This document shows, piece after piece, positions 1 to 7,795 of a stretch of 64,000 bases of DNA. The position numbers and the translations under genes are program-made. The notes under the pieces are model-generated. The model was not told the origin of the DNA. It saw only the letters and a list, made by a program, of their open reading frames with translations, and searched no databases. The DNA lies in the NCBI RefSeq assembly GCF_943192895.1, contig NZ_CALPCB010000001.1:124001-188000 (forward strand), in the 5' to 3' direction. Each line of letters starts with the position of its first letter. Within the stretch, counting starts at the first letter, position 1. This DNA is from Veillonella_A intestinalis (GTDB taxonomy: Bacteria > Bacillota > Negativicutes > Veillonellales > Veillonellaceae).

Positions 1-20
1 CAATTCCCTAATAAATGGGG

Positions 21-26
21 TATAAT
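21..26 (+). promoter_or_regulatory. Probable -10 element for modABC
   Basis: A perfect TATAAT lies about 110 bases before modA. Its -35 partner would fall at or before the window edge, so the promoter is only half visible. The leader to modA holds a small TAGTC/GACTA dyad, but I see no recognisable ModE site or molybdenum-cofactor riboswitch. Confidence 0.4.
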
Positions 27-134
27 GAATTTACAAATAGTCAATACATTGGCTAAGATGTGTCGTTTAGAGCATAGTCAGAATGGACTAAGTACGGTGT
101 GTAAATACTTAGCGAATTGAAGGAGGCAGTTTAC

Positions 135-938
135 ATGAAACGGTACAAAATGTGGCTTATGGTTGCGTTAAGTGCTATGGCGTTGGCGGTGTCTGGATGT
201 GGGGACTCATCAAATGATCAAAAGGCGGCGCAAGCAGTTAAATCGGAATCTATCACTGTATCGGCCGCAGCTAGCTTGCAAGCCGCAGCTAATGAATTAA
301 AAGATAATTTTATTAAATCTCGTCATTTAGATCCAACTCAGATTACCCTTAACTTTGGTGGTTCTGGTACTTTGCGTCAACAAATAGAAAATGGCGCACC
401 TGCCAGCATTTTTATTTCGGCCGATGAAAAAAATATGCACCAATTGCAAGAGAAAAATTTAGTAACTAAAGTAAAACCATTAATAGCTAATTCTTTAGTT
501 TTGATTGTACCAAAAGATAAATCACAACTTACTATTGAACAATTAGCTAGTGTAAACCGTTTGGCATTGGGGACCATAGAGACTGTACCAGCTGGGAAAT
601 ATGCTAAACAAACATTGACGAAATTAAATCTTTGGAATCAAGTAGAAAATAAAGTGGTGTATGCAAAAGATGTAAAAGCCGTAGCTGCTTATGTAGCTGA
701 AGGCTCTGCTGATGCAGGCTTTGTATATAAAACAGATGCTCTAGATTTGAAGGATCGTGTACAGATTGTTGCTACTGCACCAAGTGATAGCCATGATCCA
801 ATTCGCTATCCAATTGCTATTGTGACTAAATATGATAATGAATTGGCTCAGCAATTCTATGAATATTTAACCAGCAATGAAGCACAACAAATTTTACAAA
901 AATATGGGTTTACAAATATAGATAATAGCGCTAAGTAA
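135..938 (+). CDS. modA: Molybdate ABC transporter, substrate-binding lipoprotein ModA
   Basis: Extracytoplasmic molybdate (or tungstate) receptor that delivers the oxyanion to ModBC. The protein (267 aa) opens with a lipoprotein signal ending in a VSGC lipobox, followed by the ModA-type run SITVSAAASLQAA and the conserved FGGSGTLRQQI segment that lines the anion site. The ATG at 135 is chosen because AAGGAGG lies 8 bases upstream; an in-frame TTG at 117 sits before that site. It is the first gene of a tight modA-modB-modC operon, 21 bases before modB. The family assignment is strong; molybdate versus tungstate preference cannot be read from sequence. Confidence 0.93.
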   Translation: MKRYKMWLMVALSAMALAVSGCGDSSNDQKAAQAVKSESITVSAAASLQAAANELKDNFIKSRHLDPTQITLNFGGSGTLRQQIENGAPASIFISADEKNMHQLQEKNLVTKVKPLIANSLVLIVPKDKSQLTIEQLASVNRLALGTIETVPAGKYAKQTLTKLNLWNQVENKVVYAKDVKAVAAYVAEGSADAGFVYKTDALDLKDRVQIVATAPSDSHDPIRYPIAIVTKYDNELAQQFYEYLTSNEAQQILQKYGFTNIDNSAK

Positions 939-959
939 GAAATAGAAAGGTTGTTGAAT

Positions 960-1628
960 ATGAGCCCTTTATGGCTATCGTTGGAGGTAGCAAGCATTGC
1001 TCTCTGTAACATAGTCATAGGGGGCTTATTGCTTTGTTATATCTTGAAACGCTATAATTTTCCGGGTAAAACATTGATAGACTCTCTAGTGACTTTGCCG
1101 TTAGTATTGCCACCAGTGGTAGTGGGCTTTGCTTTATTATTAGTATTTACACCTGGTAATGCTTTGGGTGCTTGGTTAGATACTCATGGCTGGCAGGTTG
1201 TGTTTTCAAAAGCTGGCGCTATTTTGGCATCATCCATTATTGGTTTTCCTTTGTTTTATCAAACTGTGCGGGCTGCTTTAGGTTCGATTGATCCGGCAGT
1301 AGAGGATATTGCACGCACCTTAGGCGCTTCTGAATGGCGAATTTTTTTCACTATTTCCATTCCTTTAGCTTGGAAAGGGATTCTAACAGGTAGTATTTTG
1401 GCCTTTAGTCGCGCTCTTGGTGAATTTGGTGCTACAATTTTAATCGCCGGTAATATTCCAGGCGTTACTAGGACTATGCCGTTGGCTATTTACTCTTTAG
1501 TAGAATTTGGTGATTATACAGGGGCTTTTGAATTGGTGATTTATATTTGTGCCCTTACATTAGGACTTCTTTGGACGGTCCATTTTATTACTAAGGGCTC
1601 ATTGTTTCAGTATCAAAAAGAACGCTAG
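960..1628 (+). CDS. modB: Molybdate ABC transporter permease ModB
   Basis: Inner-membrane channel subunit of the molybdate importer (222 aa), with about five to six hydrophobic segments and the binding-protein-dependent transport signature around residues 140-165 (EFGATILIAG), where the ATPase docks. The ATG at 960 follows GAAAGG by 9 bases; the upstream in-frame TTG codons lack a useful ribosome site. It lies between modA and modC, 11 bases before modC. Length and motifs are normal for ModB. Confidence 0.92.
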   Translation: MSPLWLSLEVASIALCNIVIGGLLLCYILKRYNFPGKTLIDSLVTLPLVLPPVVVGFALLLVFTPGNALGAWLDTHGWQVVFSKAGAILASSIIGFPLFYQTVRAALGSIDPAVEDIARTLGASEWRIFFTISIPLAWKGILTGSILAFSRALGEFGATILIAGNIPGVTRTMPLAIYSLVEFGDYTGAFELVIYICALTLGLLWTVHFITKGSLFQYQKER

Positions 1629-1639
1629 GAGGTATGGGC

Positions 1640-2263
1640 ATGATATGTTTTGATATTGCCATACAAAGACCTACCATTTTAGTGCAAGGGTCAGGTACTC
1701 TTAGTGTTGGTATTACAACATTAACAGGGGCCTCTGGTAATGGTAAATCGACGTTAATTAAAAGTTTAGCTGGTTTAATCAAGCCTCGTGAGGGCTTTAT
1801 TAAACAAGATCAGACCTTTTGGTTTCATAAAGAAAAGAATATTTTTGTAAAGCCACAAGAACGCTATGTAGGGTATATGCCACAGGGGAATGTAATATTC
1901 CCACATATGAGTGTCTTACATAATATTACCTATAGTAAGCGTGGCGATGATGCCTTATTAGCGCGCATTATGGAACGTCTTCAATTAGAACGATATAGGG
2001 AAAGCAAAGCGGGTAATTTATCTGGCGGTGAGCAACAGCGAGTGGCATTAGGGCGTGCTTTATATGCTAAGCCTTGTGTGTTGTTATTAGATGAACCATT
2101 ATCTGCTTTAGATTGGACGTTACGTCATCAAGTGCAAGCTGATATTGCTGATATTATCAAAGAGTGGAATATTCCTTGTTTGTGGGTTACTCATGATGAA
2201 GATGAAGCTAAGGCGGTTGGCGACTATCATTGGAGTTTTGAAAAAGGTATATTACAAGGTTAA
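1640..2263 (+). CDS. modC: Molybdate ABC transporter ATPase ModC (short form)
   Basis: ATPase that powers ModB. It shows a Walker A motif (GASGNGKST), the ABC signature LSGGEQQR, a Walker B (VLLLDEP) and a switch histidine (VTHDEDEA). At 207 aa it ends just after the nucleotide-binding domain and lacks the C-terminal TOBE/Mop molybdate-sensing domain of E. coli ModC, so feedback inhibition by bound molybdate is probably absent; such short forms are known in other bacteria. The ATG at 1640 is preferred over 1634 because AGGAGG ends at 1632, leaving 7 bases. An intrinsic terminator follows at 2321. Confidence 0.9.
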   Translation: MICFDIAIQRPTILVQGSGTLSVGITTLTGASGNGKSTLIKSLAGLIKPREGFIKQDQTFWFHKEKNIFVKPQERYVGYMPQGNVIFPHMSVLHNITYSKRGDDALLARIMERLQLERYRESKAGNLSGGEQQRVALGRALYAKPCVLLLDEPLSALDWTLRHQVQADIADIIKEWNIPCLWVTHDEDEAKAVGDYHWSFEKGILQG

Positions 2264-2320
2264 TAATAGGTTAGTATACAAGGTTGATAATGGGTATATT
2301 ATAAATACTATTAACGGCTT

Positions 2321-2361
2321 AGGGCTAGGAGCAATTAGAGATAGGCTCCTAGCCCTTTTTG
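2321..2361 (+). terminator. Intrinsic terminator of modABC
   Basis: An 11-bp stem (GGGCTAGGAGC with GCTCCTAGCCC) around a 12-nt loop, followed by TTTTT. Confidence 0.85.
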
Positions 2362-2383
2362 TGTGCAGGACATACAATTAATT

Positions 2384-2426
2384 AAAAACAAAAACGAGAA
2401 AAAGACCCCGAAGGGCCTTTTTCTCG
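2384..2426 (-). terminator. Intrinsic terminator facing the rubrerythrin gene
   Basis: A stem of about 11 bp (CGAGAAAAAGG with CCTTTTTCTCG on the minus strand) carries a CTTCGG-type loop and is followed on the minus strand by TTTTTGTTTTT. It ends minus-strand transcription from rubrerythrin, about 225 bases past that stop codon. Confidence 0.75.
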
Positions 2427-2428
2427 TA

Positions 2429-2645
2429 CTTTTATGGAAACCACTTGGTTTCGTATCATATAAGACGCCACTTGGCGTTAGTACCAATTGAACTTTCAAA
2501 TATATAATATAAGGAAATTCTTATTTCCTACTGTAACAGGGACTATTGTTAAATCAATGACAGAAACACTTGTATAGATTTAAATTAGCACTTGCTTGAT
2601 ATTCTGAATAGCTCACTTGAGTACCATGCTTATTGCACAGTTTGA
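2429..2645. other. Intergenic tract with several short hairpins
   Basis: No gene is supported here. Two small dyads share the core CCACTTGG (GAAACC..GGTTTC at 2437-2452 and ACGCC..GGCGT at 2465-2478), and a third (GGAAAT..ATTTCC) is near 2512-2530. The tract would form the 3' untranslated region of the rubrerythrin mRNA. A small 3'-derived RNA is possible but I recognise no known family. Confidence 0.3.
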
Positions 2646-2651
2646 TTTAAA

Positions 2652-3200
2652 TTATAAAGTTGTTTCAATGTGTTGGGAGAAGAATGCTTGTGGGTGAGCA
2701 CATACTGGGCAAAGCTGAGGAGCTTCAGTACCTACATGAATGTAACCGCAGTTTGCACAAATCCATGCTACTGGTTGTTCACGTTTGAATACGCGACCAC
2801 CGTTTACAAATTCTACTAAGTCAAGATAACGTTCTTCATGACGAGCTTCGATTTTACCAACTTGTTCGAATAAGTAAGCAATTTTAGTGAAGCCTTCTTC
2901 TTTTGCTACTTTAGCAAATTCTGGGTACATTTCAGTGTGTTCGTAGTTTTCACCAGCAGCTGCATCTTTTAAGTTTACAACTACGTCAGCATTTACATCG
3001 CCACCGTGTAATAATTTGAACCATACTTTAGCATGTGCGCTTTCGTTTAAAGCAGTTTCTTCAAAATAATCAGCGATTTTGTTTAAACCAGCTTTACGAG
3101 CTGCAGAAGCGTAGTAAGTATATTTACGGTTAGCTTGGGATTCGCCAGCAAAAGCGGCTTGTAAATTCTGTTCTGTTTTTGTACCTTTTAATTCAGACAT
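2652..3200 (-). CDS. rbr: Rubrerythrin
   Basis: Non-haem iron peroxidase that reduces hydrogen peroxide with electrons from ferredoxin or rubredoxin, typical of anaerobes. The 182-aa protein has an N-terminal ferritin-like diiron domain (residues ~1-140, helices with E..N/H ligands such as AFAGESQANRKY and EARHEERYL) and a C-terminal rubredoxin-like knuckle with CANCGY and CPVCAHP holding an Fe(Cys)4 site. The ATG has GGAGA about 6 bases upstream. It stands alone, with its own promoter and operator at 3219-3267. Confidence 0.95.
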   Translation of the reverse strand: MSELKGTKTEQNLQAAFAGESQANRKYTYYASAARKAGLNKIADYFEETALNESAHAKVWFKLLHGGDVNADVVVNLKDAAAGENYEHTEMYPEFAKVAKEEGFTKIAYLFEQVGKIEARHEERYLDLVEFVNGGRVFKREQPVAWICANCGYIHVGTEAPQLCPVCAHPQAFFSQHIETTL

Positions 3201-3218
3201 GTTAATCTCTCCTTCTTT

Positions 3219-3267
3219 ATTGTAGTAACTTTACTACAATCATAATGTACTTACAAAATGAAGTAAA
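3219..3267 (-). promoter_or_regulatory. Rubrerythrin promoter overlapped by a 22-bp palindromic operator
   Basis: On the minus strand, TTTACT (3262-3267) and TATGAT (3239-3244) are separated by exactly 17 bases. A near-perfect 22-bp palindrome (ATTGTAGTAA, 2-base centre, TTACTACAAT; 3219-3240) starts at the -10 box and covers the start point. This is where a repressor would act. The regulator is unknown; PerR would be the natural candidate by function, but the sequence is not a textbook PerR box. Confidence 0.65.
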
Positions 3268-3766
3268 AAATTAATAATAGCTTAGAAATACACTTTATAA
3301 TGTTTACAACAATTCAAACTAATGAATAATCATTGTTGATTACATTATAGACTATGAAATTGAGAAAATCAAGCCCTGAATTCTAAAAAAATCAAAATTT
3401 GTCTATTTGATAATATTTATCAATGCTTGTGTTTGCTGGCTTTTTGGATTCTCGGTGACTTAAAATGGGCTAAATGCCTCAAAATATGTAAATGAGAATT
3501 GATATCGTTGTAAATTCAAAGTTATTGAGAATTACCTATAAAATAGTAGGAATTAGAGTGGATAGATACCATGCATGGTATAGCTCACAAGTTTTCCTAC
3601 TAATTGTAGTAGCCCTTACTAGTGAGTGAGGTAAAATTTGCTAAATTGTAGAATATTAAGAAAAAAGTACGCATAACCTAGTACTTCGTTATATAATATA
3701 AAGTATAAAGAAATTAAAAAGAATTATATAATTAATAATGTATTTAGTGGAATTAAGGAGGCGTTT
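3268..3766 (+). other. Leader/intergenic region upstream of the selenium cluster
   Basis: AT-rich and apparently non-coding. It contains a perfect 16-bp palindrome ATACCATGCATGGTAT (3566-3581) nested between 9-bp arms TAGTAGGAA (3544-3552) and TTCCTACTA (3594-3602), Fur-like AT-rich half sites around 3495-3535 (TGAGAATTGATATC), and a TATAAT at 3692-3697 that may serve the downstream operon. No known riboswitch is recognised. Confidence 0.35.
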
Positions 3767-4042
3767 ATGGCATTTGTACGATATTATGTTGGCGATGTGG
3801 TTAAAATGAAAAAATCGCATCCTTGTGGCAGCGATGAATGGGAAGTTCGGCGCATTGGTACCGATTTTACAATAGTTTGTTGTGGCTGTGGCCATCAAGT
3901 AATGATTGCCCGCCCGAAATTTGAAAAGGCTGTTAAAAAGATTATACGTCGCGTAGAGCCTGAGCAAAGTAATGATACCTCTTTGTCAGTAGAAGTAGAT
4001 GAAAAAGAGGCAAAACATTTAGGTGGTGAGTCAGTTGGTTAA
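3767..4042 (+). CDS. DUF951 family zinc-ribbon-like protein
   Basis: Small protein (91 aa) whose first ~62 residues match the DUF951 family by its MKKSHPCGSDEWEVRRIG and CCGCGHQVMI segments; the cysteine cluster suggests metal binding. Function is unknown. In many Firmicutes the family sits in housekeeping operons; here it opens the selenium cluster and overlaps or abuts selD. The tail (residues 63-91) is acidic and not conserved as far as I can judge. A strong AAGGAGG precedes the ATG. Confidence 0.75.
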   Translation: MAFVRYYVGDVVKMKKSHPCGSDEWEVRRIGTDFTIVCCGCGHQVMIARPKFEKAVKKIIRRVEPEQSNDTSLSVEVDEKEAKHLGGESVG

Positions 4043-5063
4043 ATTGACAACCTATGCAGTTAAGGGTGGTTGTGCTTGTAAATTAGGCCCTCATATTTTA
4101 CAAAATGTATTAAAAGATGTGCCCTTTCCAACTAACGAGGCAGTACTTGTTAATATGCAAGGGGCTGATGATGCAGGGGTGTATCAAATTAGTGATGATT
4201 TAGGGTTAGTGCAAACTGTTGATTTTTTTACGCCCATAGTAGATGATCCATATTTATTTGGTCAAATTGCAGCAGCGAATAGCTTAAGTGATGTTTACGC
4301 TATGGGTGGGACACCATTGACAGCGATGAATTTGGTGGGCTTTCCTGTTCCGCTAGTGGAACAGGGCGCACTTACGGCCGTGTTACAAGGGGCTATGAGT
4401 GTGTTAAAAGAAGCGAATGTTGTAGTAGTGGGTGGTCATAGTATAGAAAATGATACGCCTATTTTTGGCTTGTCTGTAACAGGGCGAGTTAATCCACAGC
4501 AGATATGGCGCAATCAAGGGGCTCAAGTGGGGGATGTCTTGATTCTCACTAAACCTCTGGGAACAGGCATTATGAGTACAGCGTTGAAAGGTGATTTGTT
4601 TCAAGCTGGTACTGAAGAAGCTATCGAAAGCATGCGTACCTTAAATAAATTAGCTTGTGAAACGGCACAAAATTTCGCAATTCATGCTTGTACCGATATT
4701 ACAGGTTTTAGTTTACTTGGCCATGGTAGTGAAATGGCTATGAGTAGTGATGTGTCCTTATCTATTCAAACGGAAGCATTACCTTTGTTTTCAGGTGTAA
4801 CAGAAGCGGCTGAAATGGGCCTTGTGCCAGCGGCTACTTATGGTAATCGTAAGGCGATTACCTCTGTGACAGGGCTTGAGTCATTGGATACTGTATGGAG
4901 TGATATTTGTTATGACCCTCAGACTTCAGGCGGTTTATTATTGTCTGTACCAGCTGATGAAGCAGAGGAATTATTAAACGCTTTGAAACAGGTAGGTCTT
5001 ACACAAGCTCGAAATATCGGGCAAGTAGTGAAGAAAGGAGAGTATGCGGTTTATGTCAAATGA
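4035..5063 (+). CDS. selD: Selenide, water dikinase SelD (cysteine form)
   Basis: Makes selenophosphate from selenide and ATP, the selenium donor for selenocysteine, 2-selenouridine and selenium-containing molybdenum hydroxylases. The N-terminal active-site run GGCACK has Cys (TGT) where some SelD proteins carry selenocysteine, plus the catalytic Lys. Further family marks are GADDAGVY (Mg-ATP binding), GGHSIEND and the C-terminal DPQTSGGLLL. The start is uncertain: TTG at 4035 follows AGGTGG by 8 bases and gives the usual short N-terminus; GTG at 4023 is the alternative. It is followed by yedF with overlap, indicating translational coupling. Confidence 0.92.
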   Translation: MVKLTTYAVKGGCACKLGPHILQNVLKDVPFPTNEAVLVNMQGADDAGVYQISDDLGLVQTVDFFTPIVDDPYLFGQIAAANSLSDVYAMGGTPLTAMNLVGFPVPLVEQGALTAVLQGAMSVLKEANVVVVGGHSIENDTPIFGLSVTGRVNPQQIWRNQGAQVGDVLILTKPLGTGIMSTALKGDLFQAGTEEAIESMRTLNKLACETAQNFAIHACTDITGFSLLGHGSEMAMSSDVSLSIQTEALPLFSGVTEAAEMGLVPAATYGNRKAITSVTGLESLDTVWSDICYDPQTSGGLLLSVPADEAEELLNALKQVGLTQARNIGQVVKKGEYAVYVK

Positions 5064-5739
5064 GGATATGAATGTAACGATTAATACTAATTTAGTAGGG
5101 GCTGGTAATATTGTAGTGGACGTACGTGGTTCGCTTTGTCCCACCCCTGTAATTGAAACTAAGAAAGCCATGGAAGGACAGCCTAAGGCAGTATTTACTA
5201 CGATTGTAGATAATGAGGTGAGTCGAGATAATGTGGCGAAATTTGGGCAATCCCGTCATTGCAAAGTGACTATTGTGGAAGATGGCAAGGATTTTTATAT
5301 TACTTTAACCCCGGAAACGGCTATAGATACGACTGCCGTTGGTGAGGGCGTAACCTTAGTAGAAACACCAGCGACAATGGCTATGTTAGATACACCGGAA
5401 CGAGCAGGTGGCAAAGTGTTGTTGGTGACAAAAGATTATTTAGGGGAAGGGAATCAAGAGTTGGGGCGCACTTTAATGAAAACGTTTTGGTTTTGTTTAA
5501 CTGAAGCAGATGTAAAGCCGGCAAAGGTATTCTTTATTAATAGTGGCGTGAAAATGGTAACTGAAGGATCCGAACATATAGAAAATCTTCAGAAATTAGC
5601 GGATGCTGGCGTGGAAATTGCGGCTTGCGGTATTTGTTTAGATTTTTATGGCATGAAAGAAAAGGTAGCCGTAGGCTCTATTACCAATTTGTATGCAATT
5701 ACTGATGCGATGATGACGGAATCCATGGTGATATTATAA
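5053..5739 (+). CDS. yedF: Selenium metabolism protein YedF (TusA-DsrE fusion)
   Basis: Two-domain protein (228 aa): an N-terminal TusA/SirA-like sulfur-carrier domain with the signature CPTPVIETKKAM (residues ~31-42) and a C-terminal DsrE-like domain (~residues 115-228) with the conserved AACGICLDFYG cysteine loop. This fusion is the YedF family, found with selD in organisms that insert a labile selenium into molybdenum hydroxylases; it is thought to carry or deliver selenium. ATG 5053 is favoured (AGGAGAG ends 10 bases before it); ATG 5044 is too close to the ribosome site. It overlaps the selD end by 11 bases. Confidence 0.88.
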   Translation: MSNEDMNVTINTNLVGAGNIVVDVRGSLCPTPVIETKKAMEGQPKAVFTTIVDNEVSRDNVAKFGQSRHCKVTIVEDGKDFYITLTPETAIDTTAVGEGVTLVETPATMAMLDTPERAGGKVLLVTKDYLGEGNQELGRTLMKTFWFCLTEADVKPAKVFFINSGVKMVTEGSEHIENLQKLADAGVEIAACGICLDFYGMKEKVAVGSITNLYAITDAMMTESMVIL

Positions 5740-5772
5740 ACATGTAGAATAGGCTGTATGAGGAAACTGGGT

Positions 5773-6078
5773 ATGGAAATTTTAATAGTTTTTACTAATT
5801 ATTATTTTGCCACGAAGGCTGAAAAAGCATTAAAAGCAGCGGAGATTAAGTTGCAACTGATTCCAACCCCAGCTGTACTACACCATGCTTGTGGCCTTTG
5901 CATTTTATGTTCCAAATGTGATTTAGAGGCGGTTCTGCTTATTTTAAAAGAATCTCGTATAACCCATTCAGGTGTGTATGAGTATGATCGAGCGGCTAAA
6001 AAGTGTACTAAACTCACAAGCATAGATTATTGTGAAAAAGCTCATGATGGATATACGGAAGGTGAGTATTATGAATGA
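5773..6078 (+). CDS. DUF3343 family putative Se/S carrier-like protein
   Basis: Small protein (101 aa) matching DUF3343, a family recurrent beside selD and yedF and annotated as a possible selenium/sulfur carrier. The key feature is a cysteine-rich stretch ACGLCILCSKC (residues ~36-46) holding the family's CGL motif plus three further cysteines. The ATG at 5773 has GAGGAA 8 bases upstream. Its end overlaps the next gene by 8 bases, so the two are probably co-translated. The biochemical role is inferred from context only. Confidence 0.75.
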   Translation: MEILIVFTNYYFATKAEKALKAAEIKLQLIPTPAVLHHACGLCILCSKCDLEAVLLILKESRITHSGVYEYDRAAKKCTKLTSIDYCEKAHDGYTEGEYYE

Positions 6079-6457
6079 GACAATTAAAGAGCTAATCGGG
6101 GCTGCAGATATAGCTATTAAGGAAGAGCGTTTTGATGATTTATTAGAGTTTTATACCGATGATGCTGTGTTAGTGGTGAAACCAGGGTTAGAAGTAAAAG
6201 GTAAGGATAAGATTAAAGAAGCATTTATAAAAATTGCTGCTTATTTTAAGAATAGTATCGTACCGACACAAGGAAAAATGCAGATGATAGAAGCAGGAGA
6301 TACAGTTCTTGTTTTATCACAAACCTTATTAGAGGCTACGAATAAAGAAGAGTCAGAATATAGTATGGAACGAAGAGCAACCTATGTATATAGAAAGGTT
6401 AATGGACAATGGTTATGTGCTATAGATAATTCATACGGCACCTCTTTGCTCGATTAA
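6071..6457 (+). CDS. NTF2-like / SnoaL-type domain protein (DUF4440-like)
   Basis: A 128-aa single-domain protein with the NTF2-like fold pattern: N-terminal helices with an FYTDDAVLVVKPG strand, a VKGKDKIKEAF helix, and strands ending in YRKVNGQWLCAIDNSYG. The family includes ketosteroid-isomerase-like proteins and many of unknown function; no substrate can be assigned. The ATG at 6071 has GGAAGGTGAG upstream and overlaps the DUF3343 gene. It is the last gene of the selenium cluster, so a link to that pathway is possible but unproven. Confidence 0.7.
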   Translation: MNETIKELIGAADIAIKEERFDDLLEFYTDDAVLVVKPGLEVKGKDKIKEAFIKIAAYFKNSIVPTQGKMQMIEAGDTVLVLSQTLLEATNKEESEYSMERRATYVYRKVNGQWLCAIDNSYGTSLLD

Positions 6458-6510
6458 CCTTGCATCATTACAGTCATGATATAAGTTAAATGCTTTATAT
6501 ATAAATATAC

Positions 6511-6552
6511 AAAAAGTCTACGCACACAATCTATGGAGCGTAGACTTTTTTA
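6511..6552. terminator. Bidirectional intrinsic terminator
   Basis: A 13-bp stem (AAAAAGTCTACGC with GCGTAGACTTTTT) flanked by A and T runs, between the end of the selenium cluster and the convergent glycosyltransferase gene; it serves both strands. Confidence 0.85.
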
Positions 6553-6620
6553 TTACTATAGTTATTTAGAAGTTAAATTTTAGTAGTGAGTAGTAAACTA
6601 TGAAACTTGGCACAGCCTAA

Positions 6621-7553
6621 TTATTCATCTACACTAAATTTATTAGGTGATGAAGAATGACTCACTTTATGATTGGCTTTAGTCGTGGCTTGTGAGGACG
6701 AAGTTTCTGTCGTTGTTTCAGATTCTATTTCTGTATTTGGGGAATCTATAGATTCGGTGTTGCCACTGGTTAAGTGTAAGTTAGCATAATAGGCTTTGTC
6801 TGCCTCACGATTAGAAATTAGGCCTTGTTGCGTCATGAGTGTTAAAACTGTTCGTTGGCGCTCTTTGGCCGCTTTATAATTTTTAACTGGGTTGTAATAG
6901 GAGGGAGCTTGTGGTAGACCCGCTAATAAGGCCGATTGACCAAGGGTTAACTTTTCAGGGGGAGTATCAAAATAGCCTGTACTTGCTTGATAAATACCAT
7001 AATAATCATTACCGTAATAGATTGTATTTAAATACATTGCTAAGATTTCATCTTTACTATAGTAGTATTCCATTAAGTAGGCCAATATGACTTCCTCTAC
7101 CTTGCGAGACATAATCCGTTTAGAAGATAAAAATAAATTTTTAACTAATTGTTGTGTAATGGTGCTACCGCCTTCGACGGTTCGTCCAGCTGTCAAATTA
7201 GTGTAAAAAGCACGTCCAATACCAAATACATCAATGGCGCCATGCTCATAAAAACGCTTATCTTCCGTGGCGACTAGTGCTTCTTTCAGATGCGTGCTTA
7301 TATGGTCTCCTTTTACTTGCTGATTGGGGGGCACGCGATTATTTAACGCCGTTTCAACGGCGTCGGTGAAATGAAATAAACGACTAATACGCTCTGTACG
7401 ACTTAATTGGTCTTCTGTAGACTCTAGCGATTCTTCTCGTTGCGTATGGGGACTTCGTGGTGTACCTGTCTCTTCTGGTGTATAACCAGCGAACCAGTAT
7501 AGTCCAAGTCCTAATAGAACAAGTGTTATTAATAGTTTAAATAGAAGTTTCAT
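6621..7553 (-). CDS. Monofunctional peptidoglycan glycosyltransferase (GT51)
   Basis: Polymerises lipid II into glycan strands. The 310-aa protein has an N-terminal membrane anchor (residues ~4-24), a short linker, then a GT51 domain (~70-260) with the catalytic ATEDKRFYEHGAID motif and the GGSTITQQLVKNLF and RKVEEVILA motifs. No penicillin-binding transpeptidase domain follows, so it is MtgA-like rather than a class A PBP. The C-terminal ~45 residues are Ser/Thr-rich and low in complexity, likely a disordered periplasmic tail. The start has only a weak ribosome site. Confidence 0.88.
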   Translation of the reverse strand: MKLLFKLLITLVLLGLGLYWFAGYTPEETGTPRSPHTQREESLESTEDQLSRTERISRLFHFTDAVETALNNRVPPNQQVKGDHISTHLKEALVATEDKRFYEHGAIDVFGIGRAFYTNLTAGRTVEGGSTITQQLVKNLFLSSKRIMSRKVEEVILAYLMEYYYSKDEILAMYLNTIYYGNDYYGIYQASTGYFDTPPEKLTLGQSALLAGLPQAPSYYNPVKNYKAAKERQRTVLTLMTQQGLISNREADKAYYANLHLTSGNTESIDSPNTEIESETTTETSSSQATTKANHKVSHSSSPNKFSVDE

Positions 7554-7795
7554 GGCTCTATCATACCATATGTTAGAAAATAAGCTAGTCCTTTTTATGC
7601 ATAGTTAATATATGGTGATGAAGTTAGTTTGACTATGAAAAAAGGTTATTTCTTTATTCCGATAGATGAAATAAATAGTAAATTATAGTAAAATGGAATA
7701 AAATAAATTAATACTATAATGGTATTAATAGTATGGTCGATTATTACCATGGAATTCATATATATTGAGTATCGTGTATTGAGAAGGAGGTCTCT

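Noticed and set aside
135..2263. Molybdenum-cofactor riboswitch or ModE box before modA
   Set aside because: The 100-nt leader has only a 5-bp hairpin and no recognisable core motif; upstream DNA is cut by the window edge.
2145..2381. 78-codon frame overlapping the modC end
   Set aside because: Overlaps the conserved ATPase C-terminus and runs into the terminator; no ribosome site.
4035..4100. Selenocysteine at the SelD active site
   Set aside because: The active-site codon is TGT, so this is the Cys form; no in-frame TGA.
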